Source of the DNA: Oegoconia quadripuncta
Taxonomy: Eukaryota; Arthropoda; Insecta; Lepidoptera; Autostichidae
NCBI GenBank assembly: GCA_949316235.1
Contig: OX438744.1
Location: 33,848,778-33,912,777, forward strand
Length of the DNA: 64,000 nt
Reading direction: 5' to 3'
Positions within the stretch are counted from its first letter, which is position 1, and each line of letters opens with the position of its first letter. Positions 11,643 through 25,364 of the stretch are shown in pieces. The notes under the pieces are model-generated. The model was not told the DNA's origin and made no database searches. It worked only from the letters and a program-made list of their open reading frames with translations. Made by a program: the position numbers and the translations under genes.

Positions 11643-12639
11643 ATACTCGACCACATCTAAAAATGTGAAAAGTTTTCTGAATTTTAGTAATAAAAAAGTT
11701 GGTTGAGGTGCTGTCAAAATGGATTAAGTTTTGTCAGAAGAATACCTGTTCTGATTCCATGATGTTTTGAGCAAATAAATAATTCTAATTCATGTAGATA
11801 GTATTTCTGAACGTATTGTATTATAAGAGTTTTGTATGTATTATACGAGTGAGCAGTCAGCGCATAAGATTAATCGCATAATTTAAAAAAGCGAGCAATT
11901 TTTAAACATAGTTTGCTCATTATTTGATATCAACATCATGAACAGCCTTACACGTCCCCACTGTTGGGGCACGGCCTGGTATAGTCATAAGTTTTATCAA
12001 TGTTACACACAGACATAGCTATGTAAAAGAACCGTCAATATAGGTACGATCACCTAATTAATGTGTTCGCACATATCTTCAAAATGCTTAAAATATTACC
12101 GTAATACTTTAGTTTCACCAACAAAGAACACGATTCAATTGATACTAGGTCACTACAGCACTCAGCAGACAACTGCTCGTTTTCCCGATGCAAAAATGTA
12201 AACAAACAGCTCGTAAAAGAAGCTATATTGGATACCAAACCCATTACAGCGTCGAAGCTCTCGGTTTAAATGAAAACTGTTAAACTAAGGAATTGTATTT
12301 TAGAGTATACCATTAACCGTTTCACATTTGACGTGAAACATTTCAAACATTACTGTTGGAGGACAAATCCACTCAGCGTTATGACCTTATCCAAGTAAAA
12401 TTATAAAGGGGACAGTTTGGATATTTAGTTTGTTGCTCATTTGGCCTGGAATCATATTCCAGGCCAAAAATAGAATGGCCAAAAATAGAATAGTTTTATC
12501 CGAATAAAGGAAGCAATACCAGCGGGCAAAGCCGCGGTTAATTACAAGCAATTCCATAAAGTATTTGAGCGGAGGGCCATTAGTGCGGAGGTGCTAAAGA
12601 ACTCTCAATTAGTACAAATCTTTCACATGATGTTGATGT

Positions 12640-13170
12640 TCATGGCGGGGTGCTGATTCTGACACTGACTTACGGAAGTGAATGCTGGGTATAGCAGAAG
12701 AATGAAAGTAGCATTAATACAGTGGAAATGAGATCATTGAGAAGGATGAATGAAGTATGAGTGGGGTGACTTTGAAAGATAGAATCAGAAATAGTGTAAT
12801 TAGGGAGTTAAGCAATGTGAAAGAAGACGTAGTGACAAAAGATTAAAAAAAGCATGCTGAGATGGTTCGGACATGTGGAGAGGAAGAATAAAAGAAGACA
12901 AACGGAAGGGATATACGAAGCTAATGGAAATGGTAGTGTTGATAGGGGAAGAACAAGGCGAACGTACCGTGATCAAATCGGGGACGTCTTAAAGAAAGGC
13001 CAAGTCAAGAGTACCCTACGCAGACGAGCATGTATGAACAACTTTATGAGAGTGACTGAAACAAAAGAGGTTTGTCAGGTTCAAGGTCATTCGTTTCGTT
13101 TCGTAGCAAGTGGAAGTCTATGGTCTCTGCCTACCCCTACGGGAAACAGACGTGACTTTATGTGTGTATG
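12640..13170 (+). pseudogene. LINE reverse-transcriptase C-terminus, decayed
   Basis: TYGSECW near 12668 and MLRWFGHVERKNKRR at 12854 onward are standard motifs of LINE reverse-transcriptase ends, followed by GRTRRTYRDQIGDVLKKGQV. Stops and frameshifts fall between 12700 and 12850. The tail ends near GGGAAACAGACGTGAC with a TATGTGTGTATGT end. Confidence 0.75.
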
Positions 13171-13689
13171 TTTCACATGATTAGCGTAACTGTCCTCATG
13201 AAGTAACTAATACTTAGCTAGTAAGTCATAGACTGTCGCAGTAGTAAGTAGCTGTAAAAGTTTCGTTAAGTAATGGTAACAAAACACCTAATCATGTATA
13301 TCAAATATGACCGATGGTAAAATTTTTACAAGCTTTTATTTATTTAGCTTCATTTGTCCCGGTGTAATCAAATCTTACAAGATACATTTGAACAACCTCG
13401 CGGTGTTCAATTGAGATGAAATTTTGCATACGGATGTAGTGGATGTGAATGGAATATTATGATGTCATCGAGCTGGTCTGATGATAGAGCCAAGTGATTT
13501 TGGGAACTCTGTTATAAAACAATGAAACCCAACGAAGTTTCGACTTCTTTGTGTCTTGATAAGTAGTCTTAGCGTAGATGGTATCCAAGGTCTGATAATG
13601 GAGCCAGAAGATGAAGAACTCAGCAACAGCACATATTCAAAATTTTCGAGTTTGAACTTACGTTCACCGTCTCATGATGGAACTTTCTT

Positions 13690-14210
13690 CTTCAATTTAA
13701 GAGCTATGCTCTTGTCGGTGGAGTAACGACCATGTCTCTCTACTTTCCGCCCTCGTTTTAACCTCTTGGTACGACACGACATTCACCTTCTCTTTCACTT
13801 GGTCAAAGTAATTACGCCTAGGTCTTCCCCTTCAATCTTTCCCTCAATTATGTTCTTCAAAAAATATCGTGTCGTAACAAGTGACCTATCATCTTTCCTC
13901 TTCGGTTCTCAACTGTGGCTAACAGGCATCTCTTCTCCTTTACCATCACTAACACCTCTTCATTTGTTCTCTTCTCGGTCCAGCTTATTCCCTCCATTCG
14001 TCTCCAGCACCACATCTCGAATGCTTCTAACCTTTCTCTATCCCTTTGTGTTAAAGTCCATGTCTCACAGCCGTATAAAGCTATACTCCATACATAGCAT
14101 TTTATCAGCCGCTTTCTAGCTTTTTTGCTTATTTTAGCTTTAAATAGATGTTTTTTGTTATTAAAAGCCCTTTTTGCCATCGCTATCCTTATGACTATGT
14201 CTGACATGAT
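13690..14210 (-). pseudogene. LINE reverse-transcriptase C-terminus, decayed
   Basis: On the minus strand: AKRAFNNKKHLF, YVWSIALYGCETWTL, EAFEMWCWRRMEGISW and HLLRHDIF in one open frame (14207-13857), then a frame change into a further PRRNYF..VKEKV segment to about 13690. It is of a different lineage from the copies at 11250 and 12640. Inactive. Confidence 0.75.
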
Positions 14211-15429
14211 GGAACATTAAAAGTATTTTTAAAGTACAACTTATTGTATTCTGTGTAATTTACTTTAAAAGTTCCATTTATTATGCATGTTTCATTGCTG
14301 TGCCCTAGCTGGGTTTGTGTTTCATACAGTACTCGCCTACTTATATATTTTTAAGATCACATGTACAACATAAATGCAATAAAGTTATAGCCTGTCTTAC
14401 ACGCTAGCAACGTGATTTCACGGTATGGGTCGACAAATCAGCAAACCCTTTCGAGCTGGGAAGACCGGTTGGCGATCGGACATTTTGAAAGTTCCACTTT
14501 AATGGTGCTATGCTGCCTAGCACCAATTATATTTGTATCAGGGTTCGAAAATATCCGATTTTTATAATAAAAATAATTATATTTTTGTGTAATTTTTGCG
14601 CTCATTGATTGCTACTAACTTGGTCATAATTTTTGTATATTAATATAAAATTTTATGTAATGGAAAATTTATCGATTGATTCTTTAATCGCATTAAGTAA
14701 AAAATCAAAAAGCAGTTATTATGATAGCAAAGTAATAATACATGTGTTTCGGTACAAAGCGTTACCTAATTTCAATTTTTTTTTTGTATATATTAAGCTA
14801 TAAATATCACAATATATTTGTATACCGTATGGTCACGATGAAATCATTAGTCGCCTTTTAAGACATCCGTAGAAAGATTGGTCCTATTCTTCTGCGACGT
14901 GACCCAACAGGGAATAATGCCTTTATACTGTATAAGCACAAGTACCTAAACCAGTTCAACGAATTACATTTGGACTGCGCATGAGAGAGAGTCTTCACAC
15001 CTTTGTCGCAGTCGCAGTGTCCTTATTTTTTATATTGGTTGGTTAGATTTAAGAAGCTATTCAATCGTAATATAAAAATGTGGATTTATAATGGTTTCAC
15101 CCTATGTACATTATTCCTATAATAAATTACAAGAATTATTAGAATTAGAATTTATTTATTGCATACAACTGTGTTACAAAGATGTTGTTACATTAATTGG
15201 TAGGTACTTATACAGTTTACCCATGTACAACTTATATTGGCATAAGGCAAGGTAAATTGAACGAGGAGCTGTTCTAAAACAATTTCAATTTCAACCAAAT
15301 AACAACCAAAGTAAGAGTGATCTTTCGTACGAGTCGGATTTGGGATTATGGCAATGTGTGTTCCGTTACTATCAAATGTGTTAACACAGGTCTGAATATA
15401 ATCTTACTCAATTAATTACATAACACTTT

Positions 15430-15625
15430 GACGACCGATTGGTGTAGTGGATAGTGACCCTGTCAGTGAAACCAAGGATTGCGAGTTCGAATCTCGCCAG
15501 AGGTAAATGTTTGTGTGATGATTACGAACATTTATTCCCGAGTCATGGATATCTATATAAATATTTATGTATGTTTATCCGTTATCTAATATCCGTAGTA
15601 GGTACAACCTTTGCTTAGTTAAGTT
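15430..15625 (+). mobile_element. tRNA-type SINE, family B, copy 1
   Basis: The head reads GACGACCGATTGGTGTAGTGG (A box) and GAGTTCGAATCTCGCC (B box), followed by the family body ATGTTTGTGTGATGATTACG and CCCGAGTCATGGATAT. Related to 35417-36004, 61519-61613 and 62880-63391. Confidence 0.8.
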
Positions 15626-16028
15626 CTGTAAAAAGTTGCTAACTAAATGCATTTGCTAGTCCAATGGCAAATTTTTAATTTTTTCCTCAGTTTGAAAAGG
15701 ATGTAACTACCACCCTTTCACATAAAAAAATTCATTACTTATTTCCGGGCACATTTTTCAGCGGTATTACTGTAATAGAGTCTATTTAAAAACTCAAGTT
15801 TCTAAACTCTACTCAATAATCTGACACTAACTTCGATGATCGAAGCTCTGACTGACCAAATCCCCGTTGAAATAAAATTTCGAAATTTGGCCAGAATTGG
15901 AGGACCTTCTCCATAACAGCTAAAGGAAAATACCGAGAGTCATTAAATCAAAATAAAAAAAATTAATGTCCAATTATCACATGGTAAAGTAACAGACAGA
16001 TTATATAATTATTTGTGCCCTTACAGTA

Positions 16029-16460
16029 TTGCTGCGTGCGCGAAACGAAGTCGCGACTCAGATAGGTGTATACCCTATCATGTCAAAATTACAACTATTT
16101 GTGTTTATGTCAAATAGCGTATCCTTCGTTTTGCCATTAAGGTTTAGCAAAAACGGAAAATTACAAATAAGCAAGATAACCGAATTCTGGAATTATTGTA
16201 GGGAGACATCAGCGCCAATTACTGGGGGGAACAGGAAACTCCTCGGCAAATCTCATTTGGGGAACAATTCCGTAAGAGGAGGCTCTCCTTGTTTCACACC
16301 ACAAAAACGAGCAACCAAAGTAATTCGAAATAAGATTTCATTGCTACGTGCTAGCGAGGCGTTATGTACCTACTTGTATATATTTTTTACGCTGACCTGT
16401 CATCTAGTTTTTATTGTTGATCGGAGAAGAAGATTTACTTCACAAAATATACATAGATAA
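16029..16460 (+). other. Unrecognised 143-codon open frame, coding status doubtful
   Basis: Open from an alternative start at 16029 to 16460; rich in basic residues, no domain, signal peptide or splice context that I can recognise. The central part (16200-16340) is GC-richer than its flanks. A chance frame or decayed repeat is as likely as a gene. Confidence 0.12.
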
Positions 16461-19021
16461 AGAGATAAATTTAGCACAACTTGAGGAAAGTTTTATAGAA
16501 TACATAATTTATTGTGATTTAATTCACATCATTGTGATAAAGATCCCAAAGATTTTGCGCGAAACAGTCCGCATTTTGCTTTGCTACATTTCTAGAGGAA
16601 TGTATGAAATAGGCAACAATACCTATTCCTTACGTATATAACGTAAACAGCGGTCATTGTACGGCATAATATGTAAAGTGAATTGTAATTTAGTACACGT
16701 AGCGCAAAAATAAAACAACCCGATAAGCAGGGGCCGCAATTGAAAACCAATCGATTATTTTCGTACATAACGCCAGACCAAAATAACTCGAATACACCGA
16801 GCTTTATTCATGGAAATCGTACGCATAAAAATATATAGAAATCAAAGCAAGGTTACAATAATATGAGAAGCTAAAAGTGAATACTGACATTGGCAGATTA
16901 GTAAAAAGGATGACTACAGGGATAAATCTCACTCGTCATTACAAAAACCTATAAAGAGGCAGACTAATGTCCTTCTTTTCAACCTATATGGTGTCAGGTC
17001 TCGCATCTTCTGAAACTGTTATTTTCATTTGGCATAAAAACTTCATACGGCAAGGCTTAGGTACTTTGTACAAAAACCATTAAAATTTATTTGATTTGGA
17101 CAACAAGACGGCTTGGAGCCCGTGGTAAAAAAAGCGATCAGCGGTATTCGAGTTGTTTACTATTTATATTCCTCTCTGATTGTCCGAACACAGGTTATTT
17201 CTTTTTGTTTTAGCATGAAGTCTACTTTCCTCTGAATTTATTTATTTAAAAACAGTAACAAATAAAGAGATGGAATTTAAATAGAAACTAGAACAAATGT
17301 AAAACATTGGGGCCACAAGGCAAGGTACCCAAAACGCTGGCAGCGTTTCCTCGTATGCAGATACTTAAGCGTTGAGCGAGGAAACAACCAGCTCTCGGGT
17401 CACCCGTGACATCGGCTTTCCTCTTGCAAACTTTGCACATTCATTATGGAGTTTCTTGTCGCTTCTTCTCACTAACCATTAAAACGTTGGACTTTCAATC
17501 TTCCTGACATTCAATTAACCTTTTAGATGTATCTGGAAATAGCAAATAGAATGTGTGCAAAATTATGAATAAAAAAATGGGCTGCAAGAGAAGTCACTTA
17601 AAAACCGGGGTTTTAAATTCGTGATAATGTCAACACCAAATTATTAGACTGATGTTTAGTAGAGTCACTCTTATTTGATCAACAAATGAGCTTTTTGTTT
17701 TCATTATTATGTATATACGACCATACAACCACGGTTCAACTAATAATAGCTGAATGTCAGAACTACTTTCACTCTGCTTGCGGACCAAATACTCCGCAAT
17801 AATAGTACAAATATAAATAGAGTAAAAAATAATGAAAACAAAAGGCCCCTTTCAGACGCGAATGATTTGACTTGTATAAAGCGAGCAGTGTTATCCAAAC
17901 CGAGCGCGTAACTTGTGAAAGCTGCATAATGAGACAAAGAGGTGATGGTTTATTTGTTTTGCCAATCCTTATAAAGATAATTAAGTATGTATTTTAAATA
18001 AATCATGTTCTACACATGTTGTTCTGCGTTTATTGGACAGTGGCCGGGCATTGGAAATTTTTACATGTCATTTAAGTACACAGTAGTTTGGCCCTCGACC
18101 TCAATTTGATGGCGCGCTCGCTCACCCAGAACTCCTGACTTATTGAGAGAACTAATCAGCTGGAACAAGATTGTTGCTGCTTGACGCGGACTTGGCTAGC
18201 CAAGTGGATATTTGGAAAACGCTTTACAACTAACCAGATCGAATACTTACTAAGCATATAACTGGATGAAAGTAATATGACGAGACTTTTCATTTTCATT
18301 ATTATTAGAAACAAACGTAACAACTACACCACACGCCTACAACAAACAAATAATTCAATTCATAATATAATTAGCAGCTTAGATTGGCATTGAAAACAAA
18401 TTCATCAATGGAATTGAGTCCAATGCATTAATATTGAAACCGTTGCGTACGCGCACGTGTCAAACGGTTTACAATAGCTGTACAATATTAGCGTGTTGTA
18501 CTCGGTACCATTTCAATGAACCAATTGATATGCATAACTTCTCTGTACGGCAACAGAAATACATTTTACATTGCCATTGAGTCGGTGTAAAAACATTGTT
18601 TCATTATGCATGATTCATTAATCTTCAAGAAAGTTATGACGATTAACACAACGCGACATCAAGACCTGAAATAATGTACCTGATAGTATGAGACTAAGTT
18701 AATCAGGTTCTAGATTTTCTTCCAAGGTACTGAGGAGAACATAATCACGAATCATGATGTAACCGCCTTAGGCCGTGAGCATTTAGAGCATGGTAGAAAT
18801 GTTGATAGACGCTCCTATCTTGATCCATCAACCAAAAACGGCGGGTGTTGTGGTTGACGTGTCTTTGTCCGGATGTATTTCAATAATGCGTGGTCCGATT
18901 TGAGCACGGCTTTTTTTATTTAAGATTAGACTAGGCGAAATATTCTTATAGCCATGTTTGATGAAAATCAGTTTAGTCGTTTCGAAAATACTTGACTTTT
19001 AACACAGTTACTTTGTATAAT

Positions 19022-19322
19022 CATCTCAGCCCGTAAACATCCCACTGCAGAGATATAGGCCTTCGCTCGTATAATGATGGGAGTATGGGTCATAGTCCAC
19101 CACGCTGACCCAATGCGGGTTGGGGACTTCACATGCCTTACAATTTTTATTTCTCAGGCAAACATGTTTACTCACGATGTTTTTCTTCACCGTTTAAGAG
19201 CAGTCGGATAAATGCACATAAGTAATTAAATTTAAAAACTCATTGGTACATGACCTGCCTGGGAATCGAGCCCGGACCTCCCAAATTGGGAGACCGCGTC
19301 TTAATCGCTGAGCCACCGACGC
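19022..19322 (-). mobile_element. tRNA-type SINE, family C, copy 1
   Basis: The plus strand shows CCTGGGAATCGAGCCCGGAC (B box reversed) and TTAATCGCTGAGCCACCGACG at the head, with a body containing AACATCGTGAG-type and CACTGCAG-type blocks. It matches the copy at 41098-41392 in opposite orientation. About 300 bp. Confidence 0.75.
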
Positions 19323-19759
19323 TATTTGTATACCTTTGTTACTTTAGTTACTTTGTAAACATGGATATTATTATATTTATTTCTAAATTTTCATTTATTC
19401 TAAACCAGTACAAGACGCGTATTTCACTTGACCACGAGGGCGAACCACCCCCTTACTTATCCAGTAACTGTTGTAGGAAGGATTAATAGATTTCGTCTAG
19501 GAATGATGGGGTGAGAAATAAAAGGCTACTTATAAATTTTTACTATTTAATGGTGTTTCAATCATCGTAAATATCGCTAGTAGACGGGTACGACCAGAGC
19601 CTGCAGTCTCGACAGGAATCACTCGGATTTCAGTCGTTAACTCCTAATGATCTTATTCTAAATTTGATTTGTTCATATCGGTTTTTGTTGGAAGCCTGAA
19701 TCCTAATTCTAAAACCGATATTTTGATATTAGAGACTCTAATTATGGTAAGGTTCCTGT

Positions 19760-20095
19760 TGATATACAAAATCTTCCTTTCAATAAATTTAAAGATATAT
19801 AAAACAGAATCAGATTATTTAGATGATAAACATTCATGGACATGAACAGCCCGTTCGCGTAACCAGGCTATTTCACAATTAATAATGAAATATTATAATA
19901 TAAAATAATAATTAATAAATTTGTAACATAAAAACCTTTTTTTAAAAAAAAGAGCAACCTCTCGTGTTTCTTGCTTGTTCTTCTCAGGGGAAAAGTGGCT
20001 TTTGAACAAGCAGTAGCTTAAAAAAATGTAAAATCTGACTATTTTAAGTGTACCCTACAAAATAAAGCATTTTTTGATTTTGATGATTTTGATTT
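19760..20095 (+). mobile_element. LINE 3' end, second copy
   Basis: The 3' UTR of the element at 8470-9060 in the opposite orientation, sharing TTGCTTGTTCTTCTCAGGGG and AACAAGCAGTAGCTTAA. It ends in AATAAAGCA and a (TGATTT) repeat at 20068-20097. Confidence 0.65.
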
Positions 20096-20099
20096 TGTT

Positions 20100-23080
20100 C
20101 GTTACCTACGTACAAAGAATAGAACTAACCTGTCTCTTCCCGTGGGCGTTGTAAAAGGCGACTATGGGACTTGCCACCAAAACATATACTTGCACGTTAC
20201 AACGACGATGGGTTCACCCCCTGTTACGTATATTTCGAATTCAATCAAGGTCAGTGGTATCAGTTTCTGAAAAAATCTGTATTTCAAGCCCCGAGTAATA
20301 ATTAGAAAAGGTGACTTTTCACAATTACCAAGTCGCTATTTATCCATTTCTTCGACACTCAATCCCCTTTAGGTATACCGTTGTTAAGTGTGACATCATA
20401 TTTTGCAGTAATTTACTTAACAACCAACGCATAAACGCAAGGGTGTCGTGTACTGTAGTGGAATAATCAAATTTACCCGCGCGTCAAACTTTCCTCGTGG
20501 CATCGTAAAAGCGGTGTTACTGGGGCATCCATTTTCTATATATATATAATTTAACACGGAACTATGCCCGAACATCGAACGTATCACCGAATTTTTCGTG
20601 TAGTAAATACTACGGACATCGTTCCGATTATTTCATCGCTTAAAAATTTATTATTTTCACGAATAACCTTGAAAACCTCGCTAAGCTATCAGGTTTCTTT
20701 AATAGTTTTCTAATTCCATAATTGTCAGTACAGTGAACTAAGAGGAAGCTATGCCCCAAGAGTGGAATGTAAACCTGTTGATATTAAATATTATACCTAG
20801 TATATTAGGGTCGGGTGGCGATTCACACCACAAACGGTTCGCACAGCATTATACCTAGTTTGCTGCGAGTTTCAAAAGCCTTAAACAACGGCGTAGTGAC
20901 TGTAGAACAATGGTAGCAATTTTTACAAAAAGCGCCTTGTGAAAACCAATTTGCCAAAACTTATTGGACAAGTCCCTGCAGAACCATCTAATATTCTCAC
21001 GTCGTATTAATCTCTGCTTCTCAGACCTTAAGAAAGCCAGATATAAAAGATCTCCCTTGGCTCTTCATTCACGTAAAAATATAAGGACATTCTTCGGAAA
21101 CGTGGGTACTATATAGCTCTGGTCTTACTGGGCACTAAAAGTGGTTCGATCCCCCTTCCTGTGGAGGGTTGACGTCATATAGTGGACCCCTTTCAAGGTC
21201 AATAGAACACTTGGTAAACTTCGCCGTAGTTTTTATGTTATTTAGCGTTGTAATCTATTTAGAACTTCGTTTTGAGTGAATTCATTTTTAATAAGTTCTT
21301 ATATACGTGCGGAATACGGCAATAAGTAGAATTACACTAGATAGTAGGTAATTACTGATTACTAGGGAATAGGAAAGTGGTACCAGGTAAGTGCTGCCAT
21401 TACGGTGTGGAGTAACGATTTTTCCAGTGAATAAACCGCAAGGTGGGCCGGCCACGCCTTGTACGTACACTAATATTACGTCACGGTGTTTGCGACCTCG
21501 ACCTTCGCAGAAGCTGAATTATGGCAATCCGCGGATTATGATTGGGGAAACGATTTGTTGGAGATAAATGTTGTACTCAGATACACAAGATTCTTACAGA
21601 TTGCTCTTCGTAACATTTACTTAGATAATCAGAATAAACATTTAAATATGTAGGTATTCGTATAAAATATAATACCTGTCACTAGGATTTAAGTGCCAAA
21701 TTCGTTTAAATAGTATGCAATATACTGAGTACGAACAAATCCCACATGTACGTTCTTTATTCCATATTTTGTTTTATATACTAGATACTAAATACCACAA
21801 TAGGTACACAATATACTTACCTATCTATTCATTTTTATATAAGTTCAGTTTATCATATCAGAGACAAGAGGATGCCCAAATAATAGGTGGCAGGAAGATA
21901 ACAAGGCCGATTGTGCTCTACCAGTGCGCAAATGTACTCGTTCAATTTTGCAAAACATGTAGAGCATTTCGAACGTACAAACCCATTGATGAATTGTTTT
22001 AATCAACCCTATTCTGACCCTTATTCTAATTAAACTGTCGGCAGAATAGTGAAGTGGGGCGAAGCAGTCGACCCCGACATTGTATCATGGTGCCGTGCCT
22101 AGTAGGTAGGTATAGTGCATTTGCGCAGCAGATGTGTGCGAAAAAATCAGCAGTCATGTTATATATGTATAAAGTAAGTAGGTTATAATAAGATTTATTT
22201 GTTGTAACATACTAATATGTTTCTACCTAGCTCTTAAATTAAGTGTCGTAAAGAAAAATTTATCGAAAATATCCAACGGGTGGGGTTCACATTTGTACCT
22301 GTACTTCTTAGAATGTTCATTTACACAGCCAATTAAGTTGAAAAAAAAATAGCTCAGAATGAAACTTAGGTAGTGATTTAAATAGTACTTTAGTATGAAA
22401 TTTAGTTAAACTTTGGTCAAATTGGTATTCCAGGGGGTGTAAAATGGCAACATTAGCAATTTGTTTTATAATATGAATAACAAATATGAATGTGCCATGA
22501 AATTGCTTGAATTTCGGAAAGATTTTTTTTCAGACGAATTGCTATGACCTATCTAAATCTTTTATGGTTATGATTTCAAAAAAATCTTAGCAAATGGCTT
22601 CACAACCAACATTTACCCAAAAATAATGCAACTTCGGATGCAAGATCACATCTGCTATCGCCAATCCGCGGTGCTGATTAGTGCAACCCACGTGCAACCT
22701 CTCCCATGAACGAGTGTTAGTCGCGCCATGGGAGAGACTGGGTTCAGCAGTGGAAAAAAAATCAATTTTTAGCTAGCAGATCAACAAATGAACTAATGTG
22801 AAACAAAATAAACCTCTAACAAAGAGAACATATACAACAAGCTAATCTATTACTTCACTGATATAAAAGCCACATACAATCTTACACACACTCAGTCCAT
22901 GTTAGGTATACTAGTTTTAAACCCTAAAACACCCATGTAATTGTCGAATTATATTAATAAGCTAATAACTTAATGCATAGAGGCATAATTGGTTTAACAC
23001 AAAATATGAAAGTAATTGCAACTGTTTAGGTTAAAATTAGTATTTTAATAAAGTTAATTATTAATTACAGACAGCATAAG
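20100..23080. other. No supported gene; repeat remnants
   Basis: Contains short repeat remnants (for example CCTGTCTCTTCCCGTGGGCG at 20130 and CCATGGGAGAGACTGG at 22725) of interspersed families. I see no coding exon with usable splice sites. Confidence 0.4.
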
Positions 23081-23082
23081 CA

Positions 23083-25364
23083 TTACTCAGCACCATAGCA
23101 AGGTCTTTTTGCTCTGGCAAGCGTACTGATGATGTCACCTGCCTTTGAAATAACTAGAGTTGTCTAGTTTCAAATAAACTATATATGTATTTGCAAATCC
23201 CATTTGATCTGTCTTACACTTATCTTCACATGGAGTCAATTTAAAAACAAACTTTTCTAATTTGTAGAAATATTTTCGCAGTACAAGATACCAAAGTATT
23301 ATTTTTCAACATTACCTGATGCCAGCTTATTATTTTTGTCATGTGGTCACCTATTGTCATCATCATCATATTAGCCACAGGTTTTGCATAGATTGTCCTA
23401 TTCTTACCTATACCTACAAAAATTTTGTTTCTTTTTCAACCTTAACAAGTTACTAAACATCAGTTTATTTTCGGAAAAATAAAATTTTTAAATTAAAACC
23501 TAATAGGCAGTGTGTGGACAAAATAGTTGCCACAGATGGATAAAACATTACCCTCCTTCCTTGGGCAGTCGGGTAAAAAATAAGTGATACTTAATTTGAT
23601 GTTTGTACAACATTTCGATATTATTATATAGGTATCTCACCTAGTGCAAGATTGCAAGTAAACTAAAGGAATTTGTTGTTCACTTATTTGGATTACGTAA
23701 ATTATGTTTCTGTAGGCTCCAACACAGGGTAATGGTACTACTGACTGGGATGATAAAATTATGGAAATGGCTGATAAGATTGTAGACCAGAGATGTACTG
23801 TAAAAGGAAGATCGGAGAAAACTGAGGAAGGTCTTTAGCTGGAGATACACAGCAATAGCCAAGTTCTAGTCACCATAGGAAAGACAGAAACTATGTAAAC
23901 ATATCAGTAATAAACATCTTCACAAAATGTTCGGTAACTTTTTTTTAACTCAACACTTTTTATATTATAAAGCAGGTTTTCATATTTCCTGTGTTTACTG
24001 CAGCAATTGCCATTAATGTAAAAATTATTTTCTGACATTGTCAGGTAACATTGTATTCCTTATTATTGTTATGATAGGTAGGCTGTAACACCTTTTAAAA
24101 CAGCTTTGTACATGTTCAAATATCAAAGGTGCCCATCTACTCCGAATCCCATTATAGGAGACCATGTGTCTAATTGGGTCACTAGACTAGGTCAATTAAA
24201 GTGGCCTTATTAACACATGCCTCAAAATAATATAGTGCTTAAGTGACAAAATTATGATGAGGCACAAATGATCTGAGTATGCATACCTACCTATATTTAT
24301 TTATAAACTTGTTAAGGAAATATTTTCAATAATAATTATGCTGGTTAGAATTAAGAATAAAAACATTATTTATAAAGAGGGCAACATTAGCATAGGTAAG
24401 TACCTCAAGCCTACAGCAAAGGTATTCAGAAATTTTTCATATCATCAAATAAGTTGAGAATATAAACAAGCTTTGACCTGAATGCTGAAACTTTCGTTGA
24501 ACTTCATCAACCAAAAAAATATATAAAAATTACCCTTTGCAACAGGGAATTTTTTTTGCCTCAGTGAACCCTAATGACACCCTAGCTTTAGTTAATAACA
24601 ATAATAACACAAACAATAATTAGTTTTTTCAATGATAACACAAACAAAATTTTTTCTAATGGATAATATTCTGATAAAAGTCTGCATTTATCTGTCAAGG
24701 CTGGAATATTGCAGGGCAATAAATAATAGTTAAGTACATTATCTTCATCACAACCAATGATACTATTATCATAACAGGGTAAATTTTTATCTATCACAGA
24801 TAAAAATAACGTGACGGCAAAATATGTTGATTAATTTCGCGCCTTACATTTTTACATAACATCTCAATATTAGTGAACTATTCTGTGGAGTATAAACAAA
24901 AGGCCAACCGGTAATTGAAACGATCAAAGTGTAGCAGCATAGCAATAAAATATATTGGGAGATGATACAATATGCCTAGGCCCATGGACTACGAGTAGCT
25001 TGGGTGTATTTCGGGCATATAAAATGCCGCATATACAAAAATAGGTCATATTATTTCTTGACTGGACTGACACCTTCCCGAGTAAAGATTAACTACCGAA
25101 CTTCAGCAGCTGCGCGGAAACACTTAGCAGAATGCAATAAAATTGCCATTCAAGTAAAAATCTTTATCAGGAGCATAAGACGTTAACCGGTATTTGAATA
25201 CCACAATACTGAGGTATATACAAGAGGACAAACTTAAGAAAATTCGTAAAATAAAACACTTTCCGTACCTGTTTACTTTTGTTGTCGATCCCGTTCGCCT
25301 TGCCGTCGGGAACGTTGCCGTTGTTTTCCTCACTTTTATCACTTTTCACACCCTCCAACGCCAT
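23083..25364 (-). CDS. Candidate multi-exon gene, product not recognised
   Basis: On the minus strand, an ATG at 25364 in good context (AAAATGGCG) opens a 32-codon hydrophilic first exon (MALEGVKSDK start, rich in K, D, N and G) ending at 25269 with donor CAG|GTACGG. Upstream DNA (25400-25640) is CpG-richer than its surroundings, as expected of a promoter. Two further candidate exons lie downstream: 23397-23316 (acceptor AATAG; reads TIYAKPVAN, MMMM, then TIGDHMTKIISWHQ; donor CAG|GTAATG) and 23142-23083 (acceptor TTTCAAAG; reads AGDIISTLARAKRPCYGAE then TAA). These two join in phase 0. The first exon ends in phase 0 while 23397 begins in phase 2, so at least one exon is missing from this model. 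Exon 1 is the best supported part; the linkage is inference. Confidence 0.35.
23729..23841 (+). CDS. Possible terminal exon of an unknown + strand gene
   Basis: After a T-rich acceptor (TTTCTGTAG) an open frame of 37 codons begins APTQGNGTTDWDDKIMEMAD and ends KTEEGL before TAG. An AATAAA follows at 23911-23916, a normal distance for poly(A) addition. No upstream exon on this strand was found, and the position lies inside an intron of the minus-strand candidate gene. It could be a chance frame or a decayed repeat. Confidence 0.2.

Noticed and set aside
11280..11660. 126-codon + strand frame
   Set aside because: Antisense of the LINE reverse-transcriptase end, whose motifs are clear on the minus strand.
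16029..16460. A 143-residue protein gene
   Set aside because: No domain, start context or splice evidence; listed only as a doubtful frame.
24588..24797. 69-codon minus-strand frame as an extra exon of the 25364 gene
   Set aside because: Protein-like in part, but no convincing donor lies in frame before the stop.
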